A stretch of DNA of 64,000 nucleotides from Pseudomonas vancouverensis (GTDB lineage: Bacteria > Pseudomonadota > Gammaproteobacteria > Pseudomonadales > Pseudomonadaceae): NCBI RefSeq assembly GCF_004348895.1, contig NZ_RRZK01000012.1, positions 1-64,000 on the forward strand, read 5' to 3'. Shown one piece after another: positions 8,051-15,801 of the stretch. Position numbers and translations under genes: made by a program. The notes under the pieces are model-generated. The model did not search any database and had not been told where the DNA came from. It worked only from the letters and a program-made list of their open reading frames with translations. Position 1 is the first letter of the stretch. Each line of letters opens with the position of its first letter.

Positions 8051-8997
8051 AAAAGCGCACGGTCGTGGCCAGCGCCGGGGCGCTGGCGGTACTGGTGGTG
8101 GCTGTGGCGTTGAGCGTGCGGCCGGGCAATGACCCGGTCGCCGCGCCGCAAGCGATCAATCCGACGACGCTGGCCAGCAGCGAGCCCGCCGTCGCCCGCT
8201 TGGGTAACCAACAAGTGGCCAGCGAAGAACTCAAGGCCGTATTGGCGAGTTTGCCGGCGGAGTCGCGCGAGCAATTGCGCGATAACCGTGCGGCGCTGGA
8301 GAGCTGGATTCGCTCGCGTCTGGCCGAGAAAGCCCTGCTGGAGCAGGCCGATGCCCAAGGCTGGCGTCAGCGTCCGGAGGTCGAACAGCAAACCCGGGCA
8401 GCCACCGAGCAGATCGTCATGCGCAATTACTTGCAGTCGGTCAGCCAGGTGCCGAAGGACTACCCCAGCGCTGCCGAATTGCAGCAGGCCTACGATGCGG
8501 GCAAGTCGCAATGGCAGACACCGGCGCTGTACCGGGTCAGTCAGATCTTCCTCGGCGTGAGCGATGCGCAAAACGCCGAGGCCGTGCGCAAGCAGGCGCT
8601 GGAGCTGAGCCGCAAGGCCCAGGCAGCGCCGGCGGAGTTTGCTGCGTTGGCCACGCAGTTCTCCCAGGATCAGGCCAGTGCCGGGCAGGGTGGCGACAGT
8701 GGACTGCAACCTTTGCAGCAACTGGTGCCGGAGGTGCGTGGCGTGGTGGCGCGGCTCAAGGTCGGTGCGGTGTCGGAGCCTGTGCAGAGCGCGGCGGGTT
8801 TCCATGTGATCAAGCTGACCGAGCTGCAACCGGCACGCCAGGCCACCCTCGACGAGTTGCGTGAGCGCCTGACCCAGGCCCTGCGCACCCAGCGTCAGGA
8901 GCAGATCGCCAAGGCCTATCTGGAGGGCATGCTGACCACGGCCACCCTGAGCATCGATGGCGCCGAGCTCAACAAGGTGCTGGAGCAAAAGCGCTAA
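8047..8997 (+). CDS. Membrane-anchored parvulin-type peptidyl-prolyl isomerase
   Basis: A 316-residue protein with an N-terminal signal anchor (about 6-22, VVASAGALAVLVVAVAL). An N-terminal SurA/PrsA-like helical region (about 50-145) is followed by a parvulin domain (about 155-262, RVSQIFLGVSDAQNAEA ... FAALATQFSQDQASAGQGGDSG ... VSEPVQSAAGFHVIKLTE). Parvulins help outer-membrane and secreted proteins fold in the periplasm. It starts with GTG overlapping the stop of the YbjN gene. A dedicated PPIase at the end of a cluster with two barrels and a TPS-type pore supports a role in folding or delivering an exported protein. A REP doublet follows directly. Confidence 0.9.
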   Translation: MKKRTVVASAGALAVLVVAVALSVRPGNDPVAAPQAINPTTLASSEPAVARLGNQQVASEELKAVLASLPAESREQLRDNRAALESWIRSRLAEKALLEQADAQGWRQRPEVEQQTRAATEQIVMRNYLQSVSQVPKDYPSAAELQQAYDAGKSQWQTPALYRVSQIFLGVSDAQNAEAVRKQALELSRKAQAAPAEFAALATQFSQDQASAGQGGDSGLQPLQQLVPEVRGVVARLKVGAVSEPVQSAAGFHVIKLTELQPARQATLDELRERLTQALRTQRQEQIAKAYLEGMLTTATLSIDGAELNKVLEQKR

Positions 8998-9017
8998 GCG
9001 CCTTGCTGCAATTCACC

Positions 9018-9105
9018 TGTAGGAGCGAGCATGCTCGCGATGCGGTATGTCAGCCGCGTAGCTGTTTCTGACACGGCGCTTCGTGAGCATGCGCGCTCCT
9101 ACAGG
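9018..9105. repeat. REP doublet (REPIN)
   Basis: A forward REP (TGTAGGAGCGAGCATGCTCG from 9018) and an inverted partner (GAGCATGCGCGCTCCTACAG, about 9085-9104) are separated by roughly 45 bp. The pair lies between the PPIase stop and the LysR gene. It can form a long hairpin and may mark the end of the upstream transcript. Confidence 0.85.
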
Positions 9106-9148
9106 GAGTATCAAAAGACCAATAACAAAGATCGACAGGGAGTCATCG

Positions 9149-10114
9149 ATGTCATTTTCCGAACCCACGGCGCAAGGCGCGGCCGACTATCGAGCGGCGG
9201 AACCCTCCGGCGCCGTTGCTGCCGAGATCGACGCCGAGGTCACGCAATACTTCCTGGTCAGCGCCCGCTGTGGTTGTTTCATGCAGGCGGCACGCAGCCT
9301 CAACGTCAAGGCGACGGTGCTGCGCAAACAACTGGCCTTGCTGGAAGAACAACTGCAACGCACCCTGTTCCAGTTTCAAGGCAGTGCATTGACCCTGACG
9401 GGGGAGGGCCAGCAGCTTCACGCGCAATTGATCGCCAGATCGCACGAACGCAAGTTGCCGGTGGTGGAGCAGCCGTTGATTCGCCTGGCTGTCGCCGAGT
9501 CGATCCTGCACGACATACTCGGTCGCGACCTGGTGTCGCTGTTACGGCGAAACGCCAGTGTGCGCCTGGATATCCTCAGCATCGACAGCGACATGTCCTT
9601 GCGGGCAATCAGCGCCGATGTGGTGGTGTGGCTGGGTGACCCCGATTCGCCCTTGCCGGGGCCGAGCTTTGCCGTCACCGAACCGCGCGCTCTGGCACGC
9701 CTCGACTACCTGCCGCACATCGCCAAACGTTATTCGCGGGTTGCGACGCGACCCGAAAGCGTCGATGACCTCGAAGACTTCCTGCTGGTGCAATGGCAAC
9801 AGGATCGTCAGGTAGAGAGTTTCCGCCCCTGGAACGCCCTGGTCGATCAGCGCCTGGCCGGTGTGGTGCAGTTGCACAGCTACGAGTTGATGCTGGAGAT
9901 GATCCGCTGCAGCGCCTGCATCGGTTTGTTGCCGCAATACATGAGCCGTTTCGACCGTGGCCTGATCGAATTGCCCGGGTTATTCGGCCAACCGATGCAG
10001 CGTCAGGTGTGGATGGCGATCAACGCCCAGTCGCGGGATGAGGCACAGGTGCAGATGATCGTGGAACTGATTCACAGCACCTTTGATGAACGACGGGACT
10101 GGTTTGATATCTGA
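9149..10114 (+). CDS. LysR-family transcriptional regulator
   Basis: A 321-residue protein. A helix-turn-helix of LysR type occupies about residues 28-90 (YFLVSARCGCFMQAARSLNV ... LRKQLALLEEQL ... LTLTGEGQQL). The remainder is a LysR-type effector-binding region, and the conserved end of the family is visible as LLPQYMSRFDRGLIELPG. The N-terminus carries about 25 extra residues before the HTH. ATG 9149 was chosen because ACAGGGA lies 8 bp upstream; an in-frame ATG at 9083 would run through the REP sequence. It is separated from the envelope cluster by a REPIN, so a regulatory link is only suggested by position. Confidence 0.85.
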   Translation: MSFSEPTAQGAADYRAAEPSGAVAAEIDAEVTQYFLVSARCGCFMQAARSLNVKATVLRKQLALLEEQLQRTLFQFQGSALTLTGEGQQLHAQLIARSHERKLPVVEQPLIRLAVAESILHDILGRDLVSLLRRNASVRLDILSIDSDMSLRAISADVVVWLGDPDSPLPGPSFAVTEPRALARLDYLPHIAKRYSRVATRPESVDDLEDFLLVQWQQDRQVESFRPWNALVDQRLAGVVQLHSYELMLEMIRCSACIGLLPQYMSRFDRGLIELPGLFGQPMQRQVWMAINAQSRDEAQVQMIVELIHSTFDERRDWFDI

Positions 10115-10127
10115 TCCCCCAAAAACC

Positions 10128-10211
10128 TGTGGGAGCGAGCTTGCTCGCGAATAGGTCGGCACATTCAATAGTGATGGTGCCTGACACGCTGCCTTCGCGA
10201 GCAGGTTTGGG
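10128..10211. repeat. REP doublet, second half decayed
   Basis: An intact REP (TGTGGGAGCGAGCTTGCTCG from 10128) is followed about 45 bp later by a decayed inverted partner, TTCGCGAGCAGGTTTGGG. It sits between the LysR gene and the GNAT gene. Confidence 0.8.
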
Positions 10212-10280
10212 TGTGCTAGTCATGGCGTAACTGCGCGTTATACAGTGAACGGCCATGCCTGCCTCAAGGATGAACCACCC

Positions 10281-10814
10281 ATGCCCGCCACCGACGCCAC
10301 CATCACCCTCGAACGCTTCAACGAGTCACACATCGAGGGCGTCACCGCGCTGTACAACGATCCGGCCATCGCCCGGCAGACCCTGCAAATGCCGTTTCAG
10401 TCCGCCGAGCTGTGGCGCGGGCGTTTGGGGGTTGATAACGAACGCCTGCTGAAACTGGTGGCCCTTCACCAAGGCCAGGTCATCGGCCACATCGGCCTTG
10501 AGCACTTTTCGCGCATCCGCCGCAGTCATGCCGGCAGCTTCGGCATGGGCGTGGCGGTCGAGTGGCAGGGTAAAGGCGTGGGCTCGAAGCTTTTGTCGGC
10601 GGCACTGGATGTCGCCGACAACTGGATGAATCTGCGCCGGGTGGAGTTGTCGGTCTACGCCGACAACGAAGCGGCCATCGCCTTGTATCGCAAGTTCGGC
10701 TTCGAAAGCGAAGGTCTGTGCAGGGAGTATGCGGTGCGTGACGGCGTACTGGTGGACACCTTGAACATGGCGCGCCTGCGTCGTATGCCTGGCCAGACAC
10801 CTCCCGGCGTTTAA
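10281..10814 (+). CDS. GNAT-family N-acetyltransferase
   Basis: A 177-residue single-domain acetyltransferase. The acetyl-CoA binding motif is visible as WQGKGVGSKLLSAAL (about 93-107), preceded by the strand FGMGVAV. The C-terminal motif NEAAIALYRKFGFESEG (about 130-146) is typical of RimJ/PhnO-like GNATs acting on small molecules or protein N-termini. CAAGGA at 10265-10270 is a suitable ribosome binding site for ATG 10281. The substrate cannot be inferred from context. Confidence 0.9.
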   Translation: MPATDATITLERFNESHIEGVTALYNDPAIARQTLQMPFQSAELWRGRLGVDNERLLKLVALHQGQVIGHIGLEHFSRIRRSHAGSFGMGVAVEWQGKGVGSKLLSAALDVADNWMNLRRVELSVYADNEAAIALYRKFGFESEGLCREYAVRDGVLVDTLNMARLRRMPGQTPPGV

Positions 10815-10883
10815 TCGTACGGGAGCGGCGTGCATCTGCCATGCTCAACGTCCGTGGTATCGCTTTACTCAAGGAACACCGCA

Positions 10884-11378
10884 ATGGACGACGTACGGCA
10901 ACTGGGCGAGATGCTGCGCCACTACGCAGAGAGCGAAGCGCACAAGAAGCAACTGTTTGAGTCGCAGTCGAGTGTCTGGGGTGCACGCATCGATGGGTTG
11001 TTCGATGAGATCCAGCAGTGGCTCGGGCCGGTACTGACGCCGAACCTGCTTGAAATCAGCCGCGAACCGTACGTGGCATCTGGGCCGAGCGTGGCGGTCG
11101 AGACATCGCCATTCAAGACAGAGAAATTGTCCGTGGTGATTGCCGGGAAACCGGTGGAGTTCGTGCCCGAGGTGATGGGCCCGGGCGGGCAGATTTCCCT
11201 GGCGGTGATGGGCTTGACCGCTGCGCGCTATGGCAGCGTGTCGCTGGTCTGTCAGCCACCGGCCGAGAGTTGGCAGTGGTGCAAGACCAATGGTCTCAAA
11301 GACCCGGACACCTTTGTCTTCGATGCGAATTTCCTTGCCCAGCAATTGCAGGGCCTGATTCCCCGCGAGCGGACCTGA
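10884..11378 (+). CDS. Conserved hypothetical protein
   Basis: A 164-residue soluble protein with no signal peptide and no domain I can name. The N-terminal half is helical and charged (MDDVRQLGEMLRHYAESEAH); the C-terminal half is mixed strand/helix with a WQWCKTNGLKDPDTFVFD segment. AAGGA at 10871-10875 supports ATG 10884. It lies about 70 bp after the GNAT gene on the same strand, and a REP-derived hairpin follows its stop. Function unknown. Confidence 0.7.
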   Translation: MDDVRQLGEMLRHYAESEAHKKQLFESQSSVWGARIDGLFDEIQQWLGPVLTPNLLEISREPYVASGPSVAVETSPFKTEKLSVVIAGKPVEFVPEVMGPGGQISLAVMGLTAARYGSVSLVCQPPAESWQWCKTNGLKDPDTFVFDANFLAQQLQGLIPRERT

Positions 11379-11401
11379 CGCCGCCGAGGCAACATCTGTC
11401 A

Positions 11402-11431
11402 CTGTAGGAGCGAGCAAGCTCTCTCCTACAG
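11402..11431. repeat. REP-derived palindrome, possible bidirectional terminator
   Basis: CTGTAGGAG at 11403-11411 pairs with CTCCTACAG at 11423-11431 around a short centre. It lies exactly between the convergent ends of the hypothetical gene at 10884 and the small gene at 11446, a common place for REP-type palindromes. There is no long T-tract, so a terminator role is only possible. Confidence 0.6.
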
Positions 11432-11445
11432 TTGACGGGGATGCT

Positions 11446-11667
11446 TCAGAGGTCGAGGTTGCCCCACCCGGGCCTGGCCACTTCGGGCGCCACGGCATTG
11501 ATTGTCTTGCCGGTAGCCGCCTCCACCCGCCGCGCCACCTCCGGATCATCGGCAAACGGCATCAGGCTCGCATCCTCAAGACTCTTTTCGGTCTGCCGCT
11601 TCAGGCAGCACTCCACCGCCAGCCACAGACTCACCACAGCCAGAATATTCAGCGCGATGTCGATCAT
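11446..11667 (-). CDS. Small single-pass membrane protein coupled to ccoN
   Basis: A 73-residue protein with one N-terminal transmembrane helix (about 3-20, DIALNILAVVSLWLAVEC) and a charged soluble tail. Its ATG overlaps the TGA of the preceding ccoN (TGATG), so it is translated together with the oxidase subunit. Translation from upstream in the same frame would only read ccoN out of frame. By position it may help assemble or stabilise the orphan CcoN, the way small CcoQ-like proteins do, but I see no CcoQ signature. From memory, a small hypothetical gene also follows ccoN4 in P. aeruginosa. Confidence 0.8.
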   Translation of the reverse strand: MIDIALNILAVVSLWLAVECCLKRQTEKSLEDASLMPFADDPEVARRVEAATGKTINAVAPEVARPGWGNLDL

Positions 11668-13094
11668 CAGGCGATTTGCGCCTCGCGTTCTGCCATGGCC
11701 CGGTCCGATACCCGCACCGTCCGCCACACGTTGTACGCCATCACCAGCATGCCGGTGAGGAACAGCACGCCGCCGGCAAAACGTACGACGAACCCCGGAT
11801 GGCTGGCCTGCAGGGCTTCGACGAAGGAATAGGTGAGGGTGCCGTCGTCGTTGATCGCGCGCCACATCAGGCCCTGGGTAATGCCGTTGACCCACATCGA
11901 GGCGATGTACAGCACAGTGCCGATGGTGGCCAGCCAGAAGTGCAGGTTGATCAGCGGCGTGCTGTGCATCTGCTCACGACCGAAGACCCTGGGCACCATG
12001 TGATAGGTCGCGCCGAAGGTGATCATCGCCACCCAGCCGAGCGCCCCGGCGTGGACGTGGCCGATGGTCCAGTCGGTGTAGTGGGAGAGGGCGTTGACGG
12101 TCTTGATCGCCATCATCGGCCCTTCAAAGGTCGACATGCCGTAGAAGGCCAGGGACAGCACCAGAAAACGCAGGATCGGGTCAGTGCGCAGCTGATGCCA
12201 GGCACCCGAGAGGGTCATCATGCCGTTGATCATGCCGCCCCAGCTCGGTGCCAGCAGGATCAAAGACATGGCCATGCCCAGCGACTGCGCCCAGTCCGGC
12301 AGGGCGGTGTAGTGCAGGTGGTGCGGGCCGGCCCAGATGTACAGGGTGATCAGCGCCCAGAAATGCACGATCGACAATCGATAGGAGTACACCGGCCGCC
12401 CGACCTGCTTGGGCACGAAGTAGTACATCATCCCGAGGAAACCGGTGGTCAGGAAGAAGCCCACGGCGTTGTGTCCGTACCACCACTGCACCATGGCGTC
12501 GGTGGCGCCGGAATACACCGGGTAGGACTTGAACCAGCTCACCGGTATCGACAGGTGATTGACCACGTGCAGCATGGCGATCACCACGATGAAGGCACCG
12601 AAGAACCAGTTGCCGACGTAGATGTGTCGGGTCTTGCGTTGCACCACCGTCGTGAAGAACACGATGGCATAGGCCACCCAAACCACTGTCATCCACACCG
12701 CGCCGGTGAACTCGATCTCGGCGTATTCCTTGGTCGTGGTGTAGCCCAGCGGCAGGCTGACCAGCATCAGCACAATGACCGACTGCCAGCCCCAGAACGT
12801 GAAAGCGGCGAGTTTGTCCGAGAACAGTCGCACCTGACAGGTACGCTGCACTGCGTAGTAGCTGGCGGCGAATTGCGCGCTGCCGGCAAAACCGAAAATC
12901 ACCAGGCTGGTGTGCAGAGGGCGCAGGCGGCCGAAACTGGTCCAGGGCAGGTCGAGATTCATTTGCGGCCACACCAGTTGCGAGGCGATCCACACGCCCA
13001 TCGCCATCCCCACGACGCCCCAGATCACGGTCGCGACGACGAACTGGCGCACGACCTTGTAGTTATAGGCTTGTCCGATTGTTGTTGTGCTCAT
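11667..13094 (-). CDS. ccoN: cbb3-type cytochrome c oxidase subunit I (orphan CcoN)
   Basis: A 475-residue polytopic membrane protein, the catalytic haem b/b3-CuB subunit of a cbb3 oxidase that reduces O2 to water. Expected metal ligands are visible: a histidine in [12 protein letters not shown] (haem b), GHNAVGFF and GPHHLHY (CuB), and [11 protein letters not shown] (haem ligands). I chose the start MSTTTIG (13094) with GGAAG upstream; an in-frame ATG at 13127 lacks a ribosome binding site. No ccoO, ccoQ or ccoP is nearby, so this is an orphan CcoN that would have to exchange into cbb3 complexes made elsewhere, as CcoN3/CcoN4 do in P. aeruginosa. It shares a promoter element with the ccoG paralogue at 44715. 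Confidence 0.93.
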   Translation of the reverse strand: MSTTTIGQAYNYKVVRQFVVATVIWGVVGMAMGVWIASQLVWPQMNLDLPWTSFGRLRPLHTSLVIFGFAGSAQFAASYYAVQRTCQVRLFSDKLAAFTFWGWQSVIVLMLVSLPLGYTTTKEYAEIEFTGAVWMTVVWVAYAIVFFTTVVQRKTRHIYVGNWFFGAFIVVIAMLHVVNHLSIPVSWFKSYPVYSGATDAMVQWWYGHNAVGFFLTTGFLGMMYYFVPKQVGRPVYSYRLSIVHFWALITLYIWAGPHHLHYTALPDWAQSLGMAMSLILLAPSWGGMINGMMTLSGAWHQLRTDPILRFLVLSLAFYGMSTFEGPMMAIKTVNALSHYTDWTIGHVHAGALGWVAMITFGATYHMVPRVFGREQMHSTPLINLHFWLATIGTVLYIASMWVNGITQGLMWRAINDDGTLTYSFVEALQASHPGFVVRFAGGVLFLTGMLVMAYNVWRTVRVSDRAMAEREAQIA

Positions 13095-13125
13095 GCTCGA
13101 TGCTTCCACGGTTGCAATGTTGCGC

Positions 13126-13186
13126 ACTGTAGAAACACCGGTAAAAACAAAACAGACTCAGGAAATACTCATTTATACGGATCAGA
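13126..13186 (-). promoter_or_regulatory. ccoN promoter with element shared with the ccoG paralogue
   Basis: Read on the plus strand, AACAGACTCAGG (13151-13162), 15 bp, then CGGATCAGA (13178-13186). The same two blocks with the same 15-bp gap occur at 46191-46226 upstream of ccoG. In both, a -10-like hexamer lies 19 bp further toward the gene; here it is TACAGT at 13126-13131 (minus strand). The element ends 56 bp before the ccoN start. I infer a common activator site, with the MocR protein at 43168 as the best candidate. Confidence 0.7.
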
Positions 13187-13280
13187 ATTTCTGCCTGCCA
13201 GCCGCTATCCGTCGCGCGCTGATATGGCTTTTTGGCGAGCAAGTGAATCTGTAAGCCACTGCGCCGAAATCCTGTAGGAG

Positions 13281-13305
13281 CCGGCGCTGATCATTTCAGC
13301 GCCGG
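13281..13305. repeat. Inverted repeat over the stop codon of the octaheme cytochrome gene
   Basis: CCGGCGCTGA (13281-13290) pairs with TCAGCGCCGG (13296-13305), with REP-like TGTAGGAG immediately to the left. The stop codon of the gene ending at 13291 lies in the loop. No T-tract follows on the minus strand, so intrinsic termination is uncertain. Confidence 0.6.
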
Positions 13306-15651
13306 ATCGCCCTTGTTCATGTTCTTCCACGCCTGCAACAGCACCTGCGCCTTGGGCTCCTGCCCGTTGGCCAGGTAGTACTGGATGAGCGCCAGCCGTG
13401 CATTGCGGTTGGCCGGTTGCTCTTTCAGCAACCGCTCGAGTTCGGCACAGGCCTCGTCGACCTTGCCGCTGTCGTGCAGGGCAATCGCCAGCACGTAACC
13501 GTATTGCCCGCTCTGGGGATCCAGTTCGGCGGCCTTGTGCAGGAATGGCATGGCCTGGGCCGTTTGACCCGCGCGGATCAACGCCAGCCCTTGGGTGTGT
13601 TGCAGCAGACCGGAATCGGGGTGCTCCTTCAGGCTTTGCTCCAGCAGCGCTTGGCCTTCCTGATTACGACCGTTGGCTTCCAGCCATTGCACCAGTGTGA
13701 CCAACGCCGGGTAGAAGTCCGGATCACGCAACAGCGCAGCGCGCAGCAGGCCCTCGACTTCGCCACCGCGACCGCTGGCCTGATACAGCATGGCCAGGTT
13801 GAGGTTGGCTTCGGCGCGTTCGAGCAGGCTCTTCTGCACCGCTTCGTATTCGGCGATAGCGGCGTTCCAGCTGTCCTGGGCATCCCCCAGTCCGTTGCGG
13901 GCGACACTCAGCAGATCCCGGGCAACGGCAATGCGCACGGCCCTTACCGGGTCATTGAGCAAGGGTGTCAGCAGCGGCGCAGCTTCCTCGGGCGACAGCA
14001 GCGAGCTGAGGGTATGCACGGCACTTTCACGCACCTGCGGCGCCGGATTTTTCAGATCGTTGGTGGCCAGTTTCAGCGCCTGCTCGCTGGGGTACATTGG
14101 CAGATCTGCAAGCAACGTGGCGCGCTGAATGGCCGGCAGATTGCTGCGTTGCAACTGTTGGTACAGGGCATCGGCCGCCCCCGGTTGCCCGTTGCGTACC
14201 AGCCACAGGCTTTCGTCGTAGCGCGGCGCCTGTCCGGCACTGGCGTTGACGGTGTTCCACAGTTTGAATTGCTCGGAGACCTTGTCGCCGTCCTTGCCCT
14301 GGTGACAGGTCAGGCAGGCGTCCGGTGTGCCGAGTTTCTTTGCCCGCTCGGGGTTGGGAATGCTGAAGCTGTGGTCATGCCGGAAATCGTTGCCCATGTA
14401 GAATTTGCCCGGCATGTGGCAATCCACGCATTGCGAACCCGGTTGGCCCATGGTGTGGCGGGTGTGTTCGATGGAGTCGTAGTTCTTCGCTTGCAAGCCT
14501 TTGCCGTCGACGCCTTCCACGGTGGTTTTGCCCGCGGTGTTGTGGCATTGCAGGCAAACCGCATTGCCCGGCGCCTTCAACTGGGTGCTGTGGGGGTTGT
14601 GGCAGTTGCTGCAGCGCACGCCTTTGTCGAACATTTTGCTCTGGGCGAAGGAGCCGTGTTCGAACACTTCATCCTTGATCTTGCCGTCCAGCGCATAGAG
14701 TTCGCGGGTCAAGACGCTCGGCAGGTAGTCGTCCATCAAGCGCTTGCCGACGGTGTAGCCATCGTCCAGCGGCGCACGGCGTGCGTGACAGCGGGCGCAG
14801 GTTTCGATTTCAACCGAGGCGTTCTTGTCCTTGAGGTCGACGGCAAAGCCTGCGTGGATCAGGTCGGTTTTCTTTGCGGTCCATTCCAGGTGATTGGATG
14901 CCGGCCCATGGCAAGCCTGGCAACCGACGCCAAGGCTGTTCCAGTGACTGTCGAAGCTGTTTTTCGCCGCATCGAAATTGCGCTTGAACCCGGTGGTGTG
15001 GCATTCGACGCACATGAAGTTGGCGTTCTGGCTCGGTTTGCTCCAGTGCAGCGGGTTCTTGAAGTTCACGCCCTGGCCCGGATAGAGGTGAAACCAGCGA
15101 TGCTGCTCGGCGTCCCAGGCCACGCCCAGTGCTTGCAGGCGACCTTCGCCGACTTCGATCAGGTATTGCTGCAGCGGGGCGATACCGAAGGTGTAGGCCA
15201 CTTTGAAGTCGGTGTTCTTGCCGTCGATGCCCGGCGTGTTGACCCAGAACTCATCGCCTTTACGCGAGAACACCGTGGTCTCGTCCTCGGCCTTGAAGGT
15301 GACGTTGTTGAAGTCGCCAAGCATGGTCTCGGCAGTGGCCGCCTGCATCGCCAATTGGTGATGGGAGCCTTGCCAGTCTTTGACTTGTTCGCTGTGGCAG
15401 CCTTGGCATTGCTGTTCGTCGACCATCTTCGCCGGGGCCATCGCTACCGGTTGCGCCTTGGCCGGTTGCGCCACAGGCGCCGGTGGCGGCACATAGGCGA
15501 CCGGGGCCGGTTGGCTGCTCAGCAGAAACCAGCCGATGCCTGCCACGGCCAATAACAACAGGCCAATGGTGACGGGGAACAGGTAACGGTTGATCAGGTT
15601 CGGTTGCGCATCAGGCTTTGCAGTTGCAGCTTTATTTTTATGGTTCGGCAT
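13291..15651 (-). CDS. Octaheme c-type cytochrome with HEAT-like and TPR repeats
   Basis: A 786-residue protein: an N-terminal membrane anchor (about 23-45, FPVTIGLLLLAVAGIGWFLL), a Pro/Ala linker, then a cytochrome domain with eight CxxCH haem sites (CQGCH near 82, CVECH, CQACH, CARCH, CSNCH, CLQCH, CVDCH, CLTCH near 450). After that comes a HEAT-like stretch (VRESAVHTLSSLLSPEEAAPL) and several TPRs to the end (about 600-780). The layout resembles cytochrome c554/multihaem nitrite-reductase-like proteins fused to TPRs. It probably carries out periplasmic electron transfer or reduction of an unknown substrate. ATG 15651 was chosen with GGAAG upstream; the longer frame from 15720 lacks a ribosome binding site. 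It follows the spermidine-synthase-like gene on the same strand, about 150 bp away across a REP. Confidence 0.88.
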   Translation of the reverse strand: MPNHKNKAATAKPDAQPNLINRYLFPVTIGLLLLAVAGIGWFLLSSQPAPVAYVPPPAPVAQPAKAQPVAMAPAKMVDEQQCQGCHSEQVKDWQGSHHQLAMQAATAETMLGDFNNVTFKAEDETTVFSRKGDEFWVNTPGIDGKNTDFKVAYTFGIAPLQQYLIEVGEGRLQALGVAWDAEQHRWFHLYPGQGVNFKNPLHWSKPSQNANFMCVECHTTGFKRNFDAAKNSFDSHWNSLGVGCQACHGPASNHLEWTAKKTDLIHAGFAVDLKDKNASVEIETCARCHARRAPLDDGYTVGKRLMDDYLPSVLTRELYALDGKIKDEVFEHGSFAQSKMFDKGVRCSNCHNPHSTQLKAPGNAVCLQCHNTAGKTTVEGVDGKGLQAKNYDSIEHTRHTMGQPGSQCVDCHMPGKFYMGNDFRHDHSFSIPNPERAKKLGTPDACLTCHQGKDGDKVSEQFKLWNTVNASAGQAPRYDESLWLVRNGQPGAADALYQQLQRSNLPAIQRATLLADLPMYPSEQALKLATNDLKNPAPQVRESAVHTLSSLLSPEEAAPLLTPLLNDPVRAVRIAVARDLLSVARNGLGDAQDSWNAAIAEYEAVQKSLLERAEANLNLAMLYQASGRGGEVEGLLRAALLRDPDFYPALVTLVQWLEANGRNQEGQALLEQSLKEHPDSGLLQHTQGLALIRAGQTAQAMPFLHKAAELDPQSGQYGYVLAIALHDSGKVDEACAELERLLKEQPANRNARLALIQYYLANGQEPKAQVLLQAWKNMNKGDPALK

Positions 15652-15765
15652 TACGACTTCCGTGGTCCAGGTCCGTTTGCCTTCAGGCGCGCGTTCGAGC
15701 TGTGTGCAGCTTTGCCGCATGGGCGGCGTGTGTCAAATGACGATATTGAGAGAAGCTGCCGGCCT

Positions 15766-15793
15766 CATCACGAGCAGGCTCGCTCCTGCAGAT
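15766..15793. repeat. Single REP element
   Basis: An inverted-orientation REP (ATCACGAGCAGGCTCGCTCC, then TGCAG) lies between the octaheme cytochrome gene and the upstream membrane protein gene. No partner is visible within 150 bp. Confidence 0.75.
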
Positions 15794-15801
15794 GGGCCGG
15801 G

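Noticed and set aside
9083..9148. ATG 9083 as start of the LysR gene
   Set aside because: The extra 22 codons run through the inverted half of a REPIN; ATG 9149 has a proper ribosome binding site.
10194..10211. Tandem REP sequences as CRISPR repeats
   Set aside because: Copies are inverted pairs with variable spacing across the window, no array of equal spacers exists, and no cas genes are present.
13172..13186. ANR/FNR box upstream of ccoN (CTGAT-N4-ATAAA on the minus strand)
   Set aside because: Two mismatches to TTGAT-N4-ATCAA, and the corresponding bases at the ccoG promoter (CTGAT-N4-TTTTT) do not keep it. The conserved part is the longer shared element.
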